A stretch of DNA of 64,000 nucleotides from Teredinibacter turnerae T7901 (GCF_000023025.1 NC_012997.1:2291125-2355124); one strand, 5' to 3'. Numbered from the stretch's first letter, positions 45,940 to 55,301 are shown. Notes: a model not told the origin generated them from the letters alone. Program-made: numbers and translations.

Positions 45940-46311
45940 ATGAACGTTGTTTCGACATTATATGAATGCAAGCACTGCGCTGGCACTGGGACATGCCAGA
46001 ATGGCCCAGATGGCTTTAGTTGTGCCGCTTGCATAAAGAAAAATGAGCTTGGTTTTTGGTCGCGTAGACAGCACAAAGGACTAATGTGTGGTGCGTGTGG
46101 TGGAATTGGCCGGGCGGAACCCTTAACTGAGCGAATGAACAAGCGGATCGCTCCCGTGCTCGCTATAGTGCTGACCTTTTCGTTGCTGATATTGGTTTCG
46201 TTGGCGGCACTTCTGAATAGTGCCCATTTCAATGAACTGCTGGCATTCTCCAGTGCGATCATCGGTACAGTAGTCGGTTTTTATTTTTCTAGTAAATCAA
46301 TAAAGTTATAG
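45940..46311 (+). CDS. Small zinc-ribbon protein with two membrane helices
   Basis: 123 aa starting ATG 45940, with a weak AAGGA at 45930. The N-terminal part has paired cysteines in DnaJ-like arrangement: CKHCAGTGTC, CAAC, then CGACGGIGR, giving four-Cys zinc sites around residues 10-60. Two hydrophobic helices follow (about 65-87 and 93-115, VLAIVLTFSLLILVSLAALL and FSSAIIGTVVGFYF). The predicted arrangement is a cytoplasmic zinc domain tethered to the inner membrane. It stands alone between gene-poor regions; function unknown. The cysteine spacing and hydrophobic pattern make a real gene likely. Confidence 0.65.
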   Translation: MNVVSTLYECKHCAGTGTCQNGPDGFSCAACIKKNELGFWSRRQHKGLMCGACGGIGRAEPLTERMNKRIAPVLAIVLTFSLLILVSLAALLNSAHFNELLAFSSAIIGTVVGFYFSSKSIKL

Positions 46312-47264
46312 CAAATTTCCCAATTTGACGCAGCGATCTGTGTTTTTTGAGCAATCGATGGACTTTTTTTACGCGAAAATTCACTACGGTCGCTGCTTGT
46401 ATGAGCTGGATTTTAGGCTCGCTGGGAAAATGATTCGAGTGCGAGTCATTATTAAGCGAGCTACCTATTTTTCTATTGCCTTTGGTGCCCTAGTATTTTC
46501 CTTTATTGCTGGATATGACATTGGGTGCTTTGTAGTCTTTGATGTCCAGTTTCCCAATTTTTTAACTACTTTTTCGTAGTACGATTATTTGATTTATGAT
46601 GAGCGTTCCATAAAGTATGAGCTCACTGTGGTAAATCGAAAAACTAATTGAACAAAAATTGCAGCATACAAGGATGCCATTGAATCGCATTCTGAAAAGG
46701 GGAGATCTACAGCGTGTACTAAGCAAGCTAAACCCAATAAAGCTGTAGGCGTCTATAGGGTGATTGTCTGTGGGCGCCCAATACTTCCACAAAGCCACTT
46801 GTAACTACCTATCCCAACTCAACTCTGCTCAACTCAACCCAAATCACCACTAATCCACTGCTCGTTCTTCCTAATTCAACCAATAACGCCCCGTTATTAC
46901 AGCATATCCAATATTCATTTCCCGCTACCTCTCGTCAGTGACACTCTTATACGAACAAGCCTGAATCCAGACTAAATCGTCTCGCTTTGGTAGCTGTAGG
47001 CAAAGAAGCCAACTGAGGCTGAAGTGAGTGCTAATAACCAGTTTTGTACCAACAGGGTTAAGTCGGTGTAGCTCGGTTTTGGCCGTATTTTGTGTAGAGG
47101 CGCCCAAATGGTGGGCCTGATCTGAAGCATTAGGTCGCTTCAGGCAATCAGAGGTTTGCGTGATGATCAATCGTTCCAGGGCGCCGGCATAACTAGCCTT
47201 GCGCGTACATATCCTCGCATACAGAGGCATATTCGAATCAAAAAAATAGACAAGACGTTACCCT
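46312..47264. other. Gene-poor region upstream of the injection-system operon
   Basis: About 950 bases. Frames of 78-101 codons on both strands (46325-46579, 46562-46798, 46925-47230) show no family features. Around 46805-46845 there is a low-complexity CTCAACTC-type run. The operon promoter should lie near the right end; no clear sigma-70 box pair or operator was found. Confidence 0.5.
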
Positions 47265-47834
47265 ATGTTGGACAAAGCTCTTAATCTCATCGCGACGCGG
47301 TTAAACGCGTATATCCTCAATCGGGTTGATCTGGATGAGGACATTGTTCAGCTTGCTTCACCGGTGTCGCCGGATGGCGTGAGTCCAATTGAAGCGAACG
47401 ATAAGATTTTGATTTTTCTGGCAAACATTGCAAAAGATACGCTTGCACACAGCACTCGATTTAAAACAATCGAGGCTGGCGGTCTGAGGGTGGAAGAGCC
47501 ATTGCATTTGAATTTTTACCTTTTTGTAGCTGCTAATTTTCACGCCTCTCGTTACGGGGAGGCGCTTACCTTTTTGTCTTATGCCATCCAGCACCTTCAC
47601 GAAAACCCCGTTGTAGACAGGCGTACCGTAGCCGATTTACCTCCGGGGCTGGATCGGTTAATTGTGGATATTCAGAATACGGACATCAATGAATCGACAA
47701 ATTTGTGGGGTGTGCTGGGAGGGAAATATCTACCGTCGGTTTTCTATAAGGTCAGGCTGATTACCTTGCGATCCGAAAGTGTAGTTAGTCGTATTAATCC
47801 GGCCTCCGCGCCGGAACCCACGTTCGGGCAGTAG
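47265..47834 (+). CDS. eCIS cap protein, DUF4255 / Pvc16 N-terminal family
   Basis: 189 aa. The opening LDKALNLIATRLNAYI, the middle LTFLSYAIQHLHENPVVD and the end LWGVLGGKYLPSVFYKVRLI match the DUF4255 (Pvc16_N, Afp16) family. In Afp and PVC particles this protein caps the distal end of tube and sheath and ends their growth. Here it is the first gene of the operon, not the last as in Afp/PVC, an order seen in other eCIS lineages. It is followed one base after its stop by the next gene. Confidence 0.88.
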   Translation: MLDKALNLIATRLNAYILNRVDLDEDIVQLASPVSPDGVSPIEANDKILIFLANIAKDTLAHSTRFKTIEAGGLRVEEPLHLNFYLFVAANFHASRYGEALTFLSYAIQHLHENPVVDRRTVADLPPGLDRLIVDIQNTDINESTNLWGVLGGKYLPSVFYKVRLITLRSESVVSRINPASAPEPTFGQ

Positions 47835-47835
47835 T

Positions 47836-48780
47836 ATGTACAAGCCACTATTCAGACTAACGCTTCTTCATAAATACTGTGAGAACAGTGTTAATTTTAA
47901 CTATTCAGTCGTGCCAGATGAAGAAACAGAACGGCTAATGGCAGCGCTGGACTGGATTACCATTTCTCAATCTGGCGGATTTCAGGTGGCATGGAATGAT
48001 CGCAAGTGGACGGAGTTGGAGTTGCGTGAACAGTTTGCAAATGAATGGATGTTGTTTGAAATTCGCCCGACGGATAAAGCGCTATTCTTTCAGGTAACCG
48101 ATTTGCCTAAGCCTAAAAAAGCGGAAGTGCAAGATCAGACAGAAAACAAAAAAAATGTGAATTCTGGTATTCGGGCTTTGGACTCCTACCGAATCGATTG
48201 GCAAATCCAAAGCGAAGACCTTGAGCTGAGTTTTCTCAATGTGGATGCTATACCTGGGTTAGAAGAGTTAAGCGAAATCAATAGTTTGCCTCCCGTATCT
48301 GAACTCATCATTGAGCCAGCTGATAAAAAGCCTGTCAACATTCGCTTGGCCCGTCTCTATAAGTCGCTTAAATCCGAGGCCGCAATAGTTCTTAGCTTTC
48401 CGGTGGCTGACGTGCTGGGTGAGTTGGTAGGACAGAACCGAAATACACGCGTTCAGCTAAACGCGTTCGCTTATCGGGTGAAATATTACCTGCTAAACCG
48501 TACTCCCAGCGAGCGGTTGTCTGTGGTTTATCCGGATCATACTTTTCACTCCACTATAGAAAATATCAGCGAAGGCAGGGCGGTCCAAACCTTTGTATCG
48601 CAACGCCCGTTGGAGCTGAAGTGTAAGCATAAAGCCTATCCATCGCTAGTAGATACCTACAGGGGGCGGCAAAATATTTTAATTGATTGTTTGCCGCTAC
48701 CTGATTCCTGCAACCTCGCCGTGCATCTGGATGGCGAAAACATCCCGACGACATTCGCGGAATCATTCATTAACGAGTAA
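47836..48780 (+). CDS. Uncharacterised injection-system-associated protein
   Basis: 314 aa, starting one base after the cap gene stop. Seen: an N-terminal FRLTLLHKYCENSVNFNYSV strand segment, a conserved-looking WNDRKWTELELREQFANEW block, a charged linker near 95-115, and a C-terminal half with strands and ILIDCLPLPDSCNL. There is no signal peptide and no membrane helix. The position between cap and sheath suggests a structural or assembly role, such as a second terminator or sheath-loading factor. I do not recognise a named family, though proteins at this place occur in other eCIS operons with cap-first order. Function is inference only. Confidence 0.7.
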   Translation: MYKPLFRLTLLHKYCENSVNFNYSVVPDEETERLMAALDWITISQSGGFQVAWNDRKWTELELREQFANEWMLFEIRPTDKALFFQVTDLPKPKKAEVQDQTENKKNVNSGIRALDSYRIDWQIQSEDLELSFLNVDAIPGLEELSEINSLPPVSELIIEPADKKPVNIRLARLYKSLKSEAAIVLSFPVADVLGELVGQNRNTRVQLNAFAYRVKYYLLNRTPSERLSVVYPDHTFHSTIENISEGRAVQTFVSQRPLELKCKHKAYPSLVDTYRGRQNILIDCLPLPDSCNLAVHLDGENIPTTFAESFINE

Positions 48781-48796
48781 CAGAAAGGAAATCATT

Positions 48797-50512
48797 ATGC
48801 CAGCAATGAAAACGCCCGGCGTCTATATAGTTGAAAAAAACGCCTTCCCGAATTCTGTCGTGGAGGTTGCTACCGCTGTTCCCGCTTTTATTGGCTACAC
48901 CCAGAAGGCGGAGAACGGTGATAAATCCCTGCTCAATAAGCCTTGGCGGATAACCTCCATGAAGGAGTTTGAGCGGTTTTTTGGTGGTGCGCCATGCCCC
49001 AAATTCACCATTGACGATGCGCCTACGTTGGATATCGCCGATGTCAAGGTGCGTACGCCCGGGGATTCACGCGGCACTGGCAAAGTGCTGAACCAGAAAA
49101 ACGCGAAATTTATTTTGTATTCTTCCATGCGGCTGTTTTTCCAAAATGGTGGTGGTGCTTGCTATGTGGTCTCCGTAGGAGACTATGACGGCGATGCCAG
49201 TGGTGACGGTGAAGGCGAAATAAAAGCCGACGAGTTACGCAAGGGTATAGCTCCGCTAATCAAAGAGCCAGAGCCAACCATGGTTGTTATTCCCGAAGCG
49301 GTTTGCCTGGCAGACCTTAAAACCTGCACCTCAGTGCAACAGGCGGCGCTTTTGCACTGCGGCAACAAGATGCGCAACCGGGTTGCAATCCTCGATATTT
49401 TCGATGGCCATAAGGACCGGCAGGATCCCGACGGAGACTGTATCGCAGCATTCCGCGATTCGTTGGGCATCAATTATCTCGATTTTGCGACCGCTTACTA
49501 CCCTTGGGTTAACACGACGATCACCGCAGATTCCGATATCACCTTTGATTTTCTGAGCCCGGAGGGTAAGTCCGCGTTGGTGGATTTGTTGAAAGTGGAA
49601 CTCAAGGTGGCGGTTACGGATGATGTTCCCATGGAGGAACCTGAGCCAGATGCCGACGGGAATGTCGGTGAAGCCAAACCCACGAAAGAAGGGCAGGTAC
49701 TGTTAGATAATCGGGCAAGCCTCGCCAAGGAACTAGATGGCGTAATTGAACTTAAGGATGCAATCAATAAAAAAATCTCTAAACGGGATGACGGTAGCGA
49801 TCCATCCTTAAAAGGTAAGAGCGATGCCAGTATTGAACTCCAGGTAAAAGCTGAACGAGCACTGCTCAATAAAACACTGATGGCTGTCAGCCCGCTTTAT
49901 GTGCAAATTTTGAAAGCGATCAGCGCCCGCTTGAATTTACTGCCACCTGCAGCAGCGATGGCAGGGGTTTATACCGCGGTCGATACCTTGCGCGGAGTTT
50001 GGAAGGCACCCGCGAACGTGAGCCTTTCTTCTGTATCGGCACCCGCAGTGAATATCACCCACGATGATCAGGAAGATCTTAATGTTACCACGCAAGGTAA
50101 ATCGATAAACGCTATTCGCAGTTTTATCGGTGAAGGCACCTTGGTATGGGGCGCCAGGACGCTCGATGGCAATAGTCTGGATTGGCGTTATATCAATGTT
50201 CGCCGCACCATGATCATGATGGAAGAATCCATTCGCCTGGGTACCAAAGCTTATGTTTTCGAGGCTAATAACGCGCAAACCTGGATTACGATCAAAAGCA
50301 TGATCCGCAATTTTCTTACCGGTATTTGGAAGCGCGGGGGATTGGCGGGCTCGACACCAGACGACGCGTTTAGCGTGTATGTTGGGCTAGGCGAAACCAT
50401 GACATCGGAAGATATTCTCGAAGGTATTTTGCGTGTATCCGTGTTGGTAGCCGTTACCCGGCCCGCCGAATTTATAGAAATTACCTTTACTCAGCAAATG
50501 CAGAAATCGTAA
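48797..50512 (+). CDS. Contractile sheath protein
   Basis: 571 aa. The frame is open upstream to 48683, inside the previous gene, but AAAGGA at 48784 and the typical sheath opening MPAMKTPGVYIVE fix the start at ATG 48797. Phage tail sheath family: the N-terminus has VPAFIGYTQKA, and the C-terminal core WRYINVRRTMIMMEESIRLG ... FEANNAQTW ... SVLVAVTRPAEFIEITFTQQ is the conserved sheath-sheath interlock. An inserted acidic and helical domain (about 260-400) lies in the middle, probably on the particle surface. There is only one sheath gene; Afp and PVC carry several. On contraction it drives the inner tube through the target membrane. Confidence 0.93.
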   Translation: MPAMKTPGVYIVEKNAFPNSVVEVATAVPAFIGYTQKAENGDKSLLNKPWRITSMKEFERFFGGAPCPKFTIDDAPTLDIADVKVRTPGDSRGTGKVLNQKNAKFILYSSMRLFFQNGGGACYVVSVGDYDGDASGDGEGEIKADELRKGIAPLIKEPEPTMVVIPEAVCLADLKTCTSVQQAALLHCGNKMRNRVAILDIFDGHKDRQDPDGDCIAAFRDSLGINYLDFATAYYPWVNTTITADSDITFDFLSPEGKSALVDLLKVELKVAVTDDVPMEEPEPDADGNVGEAKPTKEGQVLLDNRASLAKELDGVIELKDAINKKISKRDDGSDPSLKGKSDASIELQVKAERALLNKTLMAVSPLYVQILKAISARLNLLPPAAAMAGVYTAVDTLRGVWKAPANVSLSSVSAPAVNITHDDQEDLNVTTQGKSINAIRSFIGEGTLVWGARTLDGNSLDWRYINVRRTMIMMEESIRLGTKAYVFEANNAQTWITIKSMIRNFLTGIWKRGGLAGSTPDDAFSVYVGLGETMTSEDILEGILRVSVLVAVTRPAEFIEITFTQQMQKS

Positions 50513-50542
50513 CACACATAACACCCAGTTAAGGAGATCATC

Positions 50543-51001
50543 ATGGCGGACGACGGTTCAGCGCAATCTACGAGTGTATGGCCAATCCCCAAATTTCACT
50601 TTCAAGTAAAGTGGGATTCAGAAGTGCTTTCGTTTCAGGAAGTTTCCGGGTTGGATGTGGAAGCTCAAGTGATTGAATACCGAAGTGGCGACAGCCCAGT
50701 TTTTTCCACAGTAAAAATGCCCGGTATTCAAAAGAGTGGCAATGTCACGATGAAAAAGGGCGTATTCAAATCGGATAATAAGTTCTGGGATTGGTTTAGC
50801 AAAATCAAAATGAATACCATTGCGCGGGTTCCGGTAACCATCAGCTTGCTCGATGAGACCGGTGCACCAACCATGGTGTGGACTCTGGCGAACGCCTGGC
50901 CGACCAAGATAACCGGAACCGATTTAAAATCTGACGGTAACGAAGCTGCAATCGAGACTATCGAAATTGCTCATGAAGGTCTCACCATAGCAAATGCATA
51001 G
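50543..51001 (+). CDS. Inner tube protein (gp19/Hcp-like), main tube subunit
   Basis: 152 aa with a strong AAGGAG at 50531. T4 gp19-like tail tube family: FHFQVKWDSEVLSFQEVSGL, then IEYRSGDSP, and the C-terminal EAAIETIEIAHEGL. Because it directly follows the sheath with a strong ribosome site, it is probably the abundant tube subunit that stacks as hexamers inside the sheath. A possible terminator follows. Confidence 0.92.
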   Translation: MADDGSAQSTSVWPIPKFHFQVKWDSEVLSFQEVSGLDVEAQVIEYRSGDSPVFSTVKMPGIQKSGNVTMKKGVFKSDNKFWDWFSKIKMNTIARVPVTISLLDETGAPTMVWTLANAWPTKITGTDLKSDGNEAAIETIEIAHEGLTIANA

Positions 51002-51327
51002 TCACGATAAGTGATACTCGCGAGTTCTTAGAGAGAGCTCGCGCGCTCGAGCACGGTTTTTATGTTTTTAAAACGCAAAACTGAAGTAATCCGTGTTTTA
51101 ACTGCGGTATCTGCCGTCGCTCGACCGCAAGTATTCAATGGCTTGCCAGTTTGCACGTATTTTAACGCTCTGGGTTTGTGAGGCGAGATTCGATATGCGA
51201 GAGTCGTAATGCAAGGTTCGTTGTTCGAGATTTTTATTGCGATTCTTACCCGTGCAGATTTCCTAATTAAAGTGAATTTGGTAAGCAGTAAAATCTGTCT
51301 TTGCTCCCCACAAAATGGAAACTTTGA
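51002..51327. other. Intergenic gap inside the injection-system operon
   Basis: 326 bases between the two tube genes, the only large gap in an otherwise tightly packed operon. It has a hairpin with T-tracts at its left end and is AT-rich near the second tube gene, where a secondary promoter could lie. No open frame with protein-like features. Confidence 0.5.
51037..51065 (+). terminator. Possible weak terminator or attenuator after the main tube gene
   Basis: GCTCG (51037) and CGAGC (51048) form a short stem, followed by TTTTTATGTTTTT. The stem is only five or six pairs, so termination would be partial. It could set sheath and tube expression above the baseplate genes. Confidence 0.35.
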
Positions 51328-51783
51328 ATGACTACATCGACTTACCCCGTCCCATCATTTTATTTTGTCGTTAAATTTTTGGACGGACTTTTGTATTCGG
51401 ACACATCGTTTCAAAGCGTGAGCGGCTTGGGTTCCTCGGTGAAATACGAAACCCTGTATCAGGGGGGGATGAACGAGAAGGCCTATATGCTTCCCCAAAA
51501 GGTGGAACATACGAACCTGGTGCTCAAGCGGGGTATTGGCAGCTACCAGTCCGGATTGTATCTTTGGCTCACAAGCATTATGCACACAGATTTTGCGCTG
51601 CCGGTGATACCAAAAGCATTAACCATTCAACTATTGGATGAAAAGGGTATGCCGTCACGCGTATGGGGGATTAGCGATGCCCTGCCTGTTAAGTGGAGTA
51701 TCGATGAGTTTAACTCTACAAAAAACGAAGTGGCGATAGAGACAGTCGAGTTGGGCTATACAAAATCCATTAGATTAATGTGA
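51328..51783 (+). CDS. Second tail tube protein (gp19 family)
   Basis: 151 aa, same fold family as the upstream tube protein: FYFVVKFLDGLLYSDTSFQS, VSGLGSS, then KNEVAIETVELGYTKS at the end. Shares the start-to-end pattern but is clearly diverged. In Afp/PVC the later tube genes (Afp5-like) form the first rings on the baseplate, so this is probably the tube initiator. It is followed closely by the small DUF5908 gene, and marks the start of the baseplate block. Confidence 0.88.
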   Translation: MTTSTYPVPSFYFVVKFLDGLLYSDTSFQSVSGLGSSVKYETLYQGGMNEKAYMLPQKVEHTNLVLKRGIGSYQSGLYLWLTSIMHTDFALPVIPKALTIQLLDEKGMPSRVWGISDALPVKWSIDEFNSTKNEVAIETVELGYTKSIRLM

Positions 51784-51792
51784 GTCTGGACT

Positions 51793-52011
51793 ATGGCAAT
51801 TGAAATACGTCAGCTAACAATCAACACGGTTTCACCTGAGTCTGCCGATAAAACACTTACATCAGGGCAGTCGACAATGAACATGGTCGAGGAAATAGAC
51901 GACGCTGCGGTTGCGCTTTTAGAGCAGCGTATGGCTTCCATTAAAGAGTCTATGGCTGTGGAAGTAAGACGGTTAATTGCCGAGTTTATGGAAGAACAAC
52001 GAAACAGGTAA
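51793..52011 (+). CDS. Small eCIS protein, DUF5908 family
   Basis: 72 aa. The opening MAIEIRQLTINTVS followed by an acidic middle and a helical C-terminus (LEQRMASIKESMAVEVRRLI) is the pattern of DUF5908, a small family found almost only in eCIS operons between tube and LysM genes. Function unknown; the predicted helix may pack against tube or hub. Nine bases after the tube stop. Confidence 0.8.
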   Translation: MAIEIRQLTINTVSPESADKTLTSGQSTMNMVEEIDDAAVALLEQRMASIKESMAVEVRRLIAEFMEEQRNR

Positions 52012-52016
52012 ATACT

Positions 52017-52694
52017 ATGGCAAGTTCTGGGGTGCATGAACAGCTCGAGATTACGGCGTGCAGCGTTAATGAAGACGGTAGTATCACGGTAAACGAAAGT
52101 GATTCATTTACCCTCATGCTGAATCCACAAAATTACAAACGCGATCAGAAAATTAAATTTAGCAATGATAAGGCGCTGGGCGAAGTCGGAAACCAAAAAC
52201 GGTTTGTCGCTATGGACGACGACAAATTCGCTTTCGAAGCCATTCTCGACGGCACAGGCGTCATCACCGATTACGCGCTTGAGTCGGTCGAGGATATGAT
52301 CTCGTCGCTGGAAGCTATTGTGGGCTACGACGGTGACACACACGAACCCAAGTACTCCCGTATTGTTTGGGGAACGGTGGTTTTTTACGGTCGTTTGGAA
52401 TCACTCAGCTCACAATTTACCCTGTTTAAACCTAGCGGCGAGCCGCTGCGCGCAAAGATCAATATGAGTTTTGTCAGGTTTATGACCGACGAGGAAGAGA
52501 GTAAGGCCGCAAATCGGTCGTCGCCGGATCTTACCCATATTGTTGAAACCAAAGAGGGAGATACCCTGCCTCTACTGTGCTATCGGATATATCGTGATAG
52601 TCACTACTATACCGACATCGCACGCATTAATGGCATTGATAACTTTCGTCAGCTACCCGCTGGCACTCGTTTACTGTTTCCACCACTGAGTTAA
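52017..52694 (+). CDS. Baseplate hub protein with LysM domain (Afp7/gp53-like)
   Basis: 225 aa. The N-terminal part (FTLMLNPQNYKRDQKIKF, then FEAILDGTG) and the central WGTVVFYGRLESLSSQFTLF are typical of the Pvc7/Afp7 family of hub proteins. The C-terminus, from HIVETKEGDTLPLLCYRIY to LPAGTRLLFPPL, is a LysM fold. In contractile particles this protein clamps the tube-spike interface; here LysM is a structural clamp rather than a peptidoglycan binder. Five bases from the previous gene, two from the next. Confidence 0.9.
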   Translation: MASSGVHEQLEITACSVNEDGSITVNESDSFTLMLNPQNYKRDQKIKFSNDKALGEVGNQKRFVAMDDDKFAFEAILDGTGVITDYALESVEDMISSLEAIVGYDGDTHEPKYSRIVWGTVVFYGRLESLSSQFTLFKPSGEPLRAKINMSFVRFMTDEEESKAANRSSPDLTHIVETKEGDTLPLLCYRIYRDSHYYTDIARINGIDNFRQLPAGTRLLFPPLS

Positions 52695-52696
52695 TT

Positions 52697-54517
52697 ATGG
52701 CCGCCTCACCCAGTGATAATGCAAACGGCGTAGTTAAATATGTCATTAAGCTGAATGGTAACGACCAAAGTAATGCGCTGCGTGTTCATTCCATTCGTGT
52801 TGTGAAGCAGGTTAATCGTATCGCGAAAGCCTGGATTCACCTTATTGATGGTGAAATTGGCAGTGGTGAGTTTCCGGCGAGTGACATGGACGATCTAAGT
52901 CCCGGCGCTAAAATTGAGATAGAAGCCGGCTACGGTGACGACACCGCTGTCATTTTTTCAGGATTGCTTGTTAAGCATGGTCTGGATATTGGGTCCAGCG
53001 GGCATTCACGGGTATTGCTTGAATGTGTTGATCAGGCGATAAAAATGACGTTTCAACGACAGCATGCCAATTTTGTTGCGCTCACAGACGGCAGTATAGT
53101 TCGCGATAGCGACGCAATGCAGACCATTCTTAATAAGTACGCGGATATAACACCGAGTGTTACATCTACAACACCAGAGCTAAAGAGCCTTGTGCAGTAT
53201 GGCGCTACAGATTGGGATTTTATTCTGACTCGCGCAGAAATAAATGGAATGGTCGTGATGAACGATGACGCAGCGCTGACAATAGCTAAGCCGGACTTTA
53301 GCAGTACGCCTGTATTATCCGTTACCTATGGCGCGGACTTAATGGAATTTAAAGCGGCTGTAGATGCTAGATTTCAGCCGAACACGGTCACTGCTGTCGG
53401 TTGGTCGACATCGGAATTGGATGTGGTAAGTCAGTCTGCGAATGCCGAGCCAGACTCCAGCACTCGAGGGCAAAAAAACGGTGATCTGGCAGGTGTGCTC
53501 GGCTACGAAAAGTTCACACTAAAAACGTCCACGGCGCAAGAGCAAGCGTTGCTTACCGCCTGGTCCGAGGCGCAGCTCGTCAAGTCCCAGTTAGCGAAGT
53601 TGCGCGGGCATATGAAATTTCAAGGTAGCGCCGATGCAAAAATTGGCGCACTCATCGAAGTTAAAGGTGTTGGCGAGCGTTTTAGCGGTAACGTTTACTG
53701 CAGCTCGGTAGAGCAACGGTTAGAAGAGGGCAATTGGCAAACTCAGGTGGAGTTCGGTTGCGATCACATGTGGTTTGCAGAATCTTCGGGTTTAACCGCT
53801 CCAGATGCCGCGGGCCTGGTTTCGGGTTTCAATGGGTTACAGATCGGAATCGTCCAAAAACTGGACGAAGACCCGGACGGAATATATCGGGTTCAAGTGA
53901 AAATTCCGTTGCAACAAGCTGAAACTGAGGGAATCTGGGCGAGACTGGGGCATCTGTATGCATCCTCAGGTTGTGGTAGCTTTTTTATTCCTGAAAAAGG
54001 TGACGAGGTAATAATTGGCTATTTGAATGCAGATCCAAGCTACCCGGTTGTTATTGGAAGTTTGTATAGCGCTAAAAACATGTCACCACTAGAGCACACG
54101 GATGAAAACTATACCAAGGCAATTGTTACCAAGAGTCAGCTGACGCTGAGCTTTGACGACGAAAACAAAATAATCAATTTAATTACGCCTGGCGGACACA
54201 AAGTCGCTCTGGACGATACTGACAAAAAAATACTCATCCAGACGTCGGGGGGGCAATCGGTCACCCTCTCAGATGACAGTAACGAGATAGCTTTGGCAGA
54301 TTCTAATGGGAACAGTATCACTTTAAATAGTTCTGGTATTAGCTTGAACAGCAATTCGGATATATCGCTAAGCGCGAGTGCAAATGTCGATATTAGTGCT
54401 GGCGCTAAAGCGACCATAAGTGGGGACGCGGGGCTGGTTGCGTCTGGTACAGCGTCTGCGGAAATATCCAGCAGCGGTACCATGACAGTAAAGGGCTCTA
54501 TGGTGATGATTAACTAG
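52697..54517 (+). CDS. VgrG-like spike protein (Afp8/Pvc8)
   Basis: 606 aa. Residues 1-370 are the gp27-like hub half (IRVVKQVNRIAKAWIHLIDG, GATDWDFILTRAEINGMVV). Residues 378-460 form the gp5-like OB-fold (GIVQKLDEDPDGIYRVQVKI, FIPEKGDEVIIGYLNADP). Residues 480-606 are a repetitive Ser/Asn/Asp beta-helix spike with ISLSA, VDISAGA-type repeats. It forms the trimeric central spike that pierces the target. There is no extra C-terminal effector domain, so cargo is probably carried in the tube or on the PAAR tip. Confidence 0.93.
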   Translation: MAASPSDNANGVVKYVIKLNGNDQSNALRVHSIRVVKQVNRIAKAWIHLIDGEIGSGEFPASDMDDLSPGAKIEIEAGYGDDTAVIFSGLLVKHGLDIGSSGHSRVLLECVDQAIKMTFQRQHANFVALTDGSIVRDSDAMQTILNKYADITPSVTSTTPELKSLVQYGATDWDFILTRAEINGMVVMNDDAALTIAKPDFSSTPVLSVTYGADLMEFKAAVDARFQPNTVTAVGWSTSELDVVSQSANAEPDSSTRGQKNGDLAGVLGYEKFTLKTSTAQEQALLTAWSEAQLVKSQLAKLRGHMKFQGSADAKIGALIEVKGVGERFSGNVYCSSVEQRLEEGNWQTQVEFGCDHMWFAESSGLTAPDAAGLVSGFNGLQIGIVQKLDEDPDGIYRVQVKIPLQQAETEGIWARLGHLYASSGCGSFFIPEKGDEVIIGYLNADPSYPVVIGSLYSAKNMSPLEHTDENYTKAIVTKSQLTLSFDDENKIINLITPGGHKVALDDTDKKILIQTSGGQSVTLSDDSNEIALADSNGNSITLNSSGISLNSNSDISLSASANVDISAGAKATISGDAGLVASGTASAEISSSGTMTVKGSMVMIN

Positions 54518-54571
54518 CCCTAGGGTGTTTCTAATCAACACGCAAGCATCAGTTGAGCAAAAGGAGAGCTT

Positions 54572-54862
54572 ATGCCGCCGGCAGCGAGAATAACCGATAT
54601 GCACACATGTCCAATGGTCACAGGTGTGGTGCCGCATGTTGGTGGGCCAATTATAGGGCCAGGCGGAGCCACGGTTCTGATTAATAATCTGCCTGCAGCG
54701 CTGCTGGGAGATTCGGTTACCTGTGTGGGGCCGACCGCAACCATAATCAAAGGTTCGGCTACGGTGATGATCACGAACAAGCCTGCTGCCAGGATGGGCG
54801 ATCAGACGGCTCATGGTGGATCTATTATCCTGGGCTCCCCAAACGTAATAATCGGAGGTTGA
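54572..54862 (+). CDS. PAAR tip protein
   Basis: 96 aa. Three PAAR-like repeats are visible: PAARITDMHTC, AALLGDSVTC and AARMGDQTAHGG, with His and Cys residues for a metal at the tip. It sharpens the VgrG spike. No extension, so no fused toxin. AAGGAGAG at 54559 is the ribosome site; one base separates it from the gp25 gene. Confidence 0.93.
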   Translation: MPPAARITDMHTCPMVTGVVPHVGGPIIGPGGATVLINNLPAALLGDSVTCVGPTATIIKGSATVMITNKPAARMGDQTAHGGSIILGSPNVIIGG

Positions 54863-54863
54863 A

Positions 54864-55301
54864 ATGAGCGCATTTAACGAAAGCGCCTTTCTCGGAACCG
54901 GCTGGGCTTTTCCTCCTACTTTTAGCGGCGAAACACGAAGTGCTGAAATGGTTTCACATGATGAAGATATAAAGCAAAGTCTGAAGATTTTGTTTTCCAC
55001 CTCTGTTGGCGAGCGGGTCATGCATCCCAACTTTGGTTGTAACCTCAAAGCGAACGTGTTCGATGAAATGACACAGGGCACGATCACCAAAATTAAGGAC
55101 AATATTCGACGCGCGGTACTCTTCTACGAAACCCGCATTAGTCTTGAGCGAATTGAAATACATATCGATCGAAATCCTGCGAACCCACAAAGCGTATACA
55201 ACGGCTATATCGCTATCGAGTTGCACTACACGGTTCGAACCACAAACACCCGCAGCAATATGGTTTATCCATTTTACTTTGCCGAAGCCGATAATCTATA
55301 G
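54864..55301 (+). CDS. Baseplate wedge protein, gp25/Afp9 family
   Basis: 145 aa. GTGWAFPPTF, then SLKILFSTSVGERVMHPNFG, is the gp25/lysozyme-like wedge signature (no lysozyme activity expected). The C-terminus IAIELHYTVRTTNTRSNMVYPFY fits. This protein starts sheath assembly on the baseplate. ATG 54864 overlaps nothing but follows the PAAR stop by one base. Confidence 0.92.
   Translation: MSAFNESAFLGTGWAFPPTFSGETRSAEMVSHDEDIKQSLKILFSTSVGERVMHPNFGCNLKANVFDEMTQGTITKIKDNIRRAVLFYETRISLERIEIHIDRNPANPQSVYNGYIAIELHYTVRTTNTRSNMVYPFYFAEADNL

Noticed and set aside
46325-47230. Short frames (78-101 aa) upstream of the eCIS operon
   Set aside because: No ribosome sites or family features; conflicting strands.
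48683-48796. Upstream extension of the sheath frame
   Set aside because: It lies inside the preceding gene. AAAGGA and the typical sheath N-terminus place the start at 48797.
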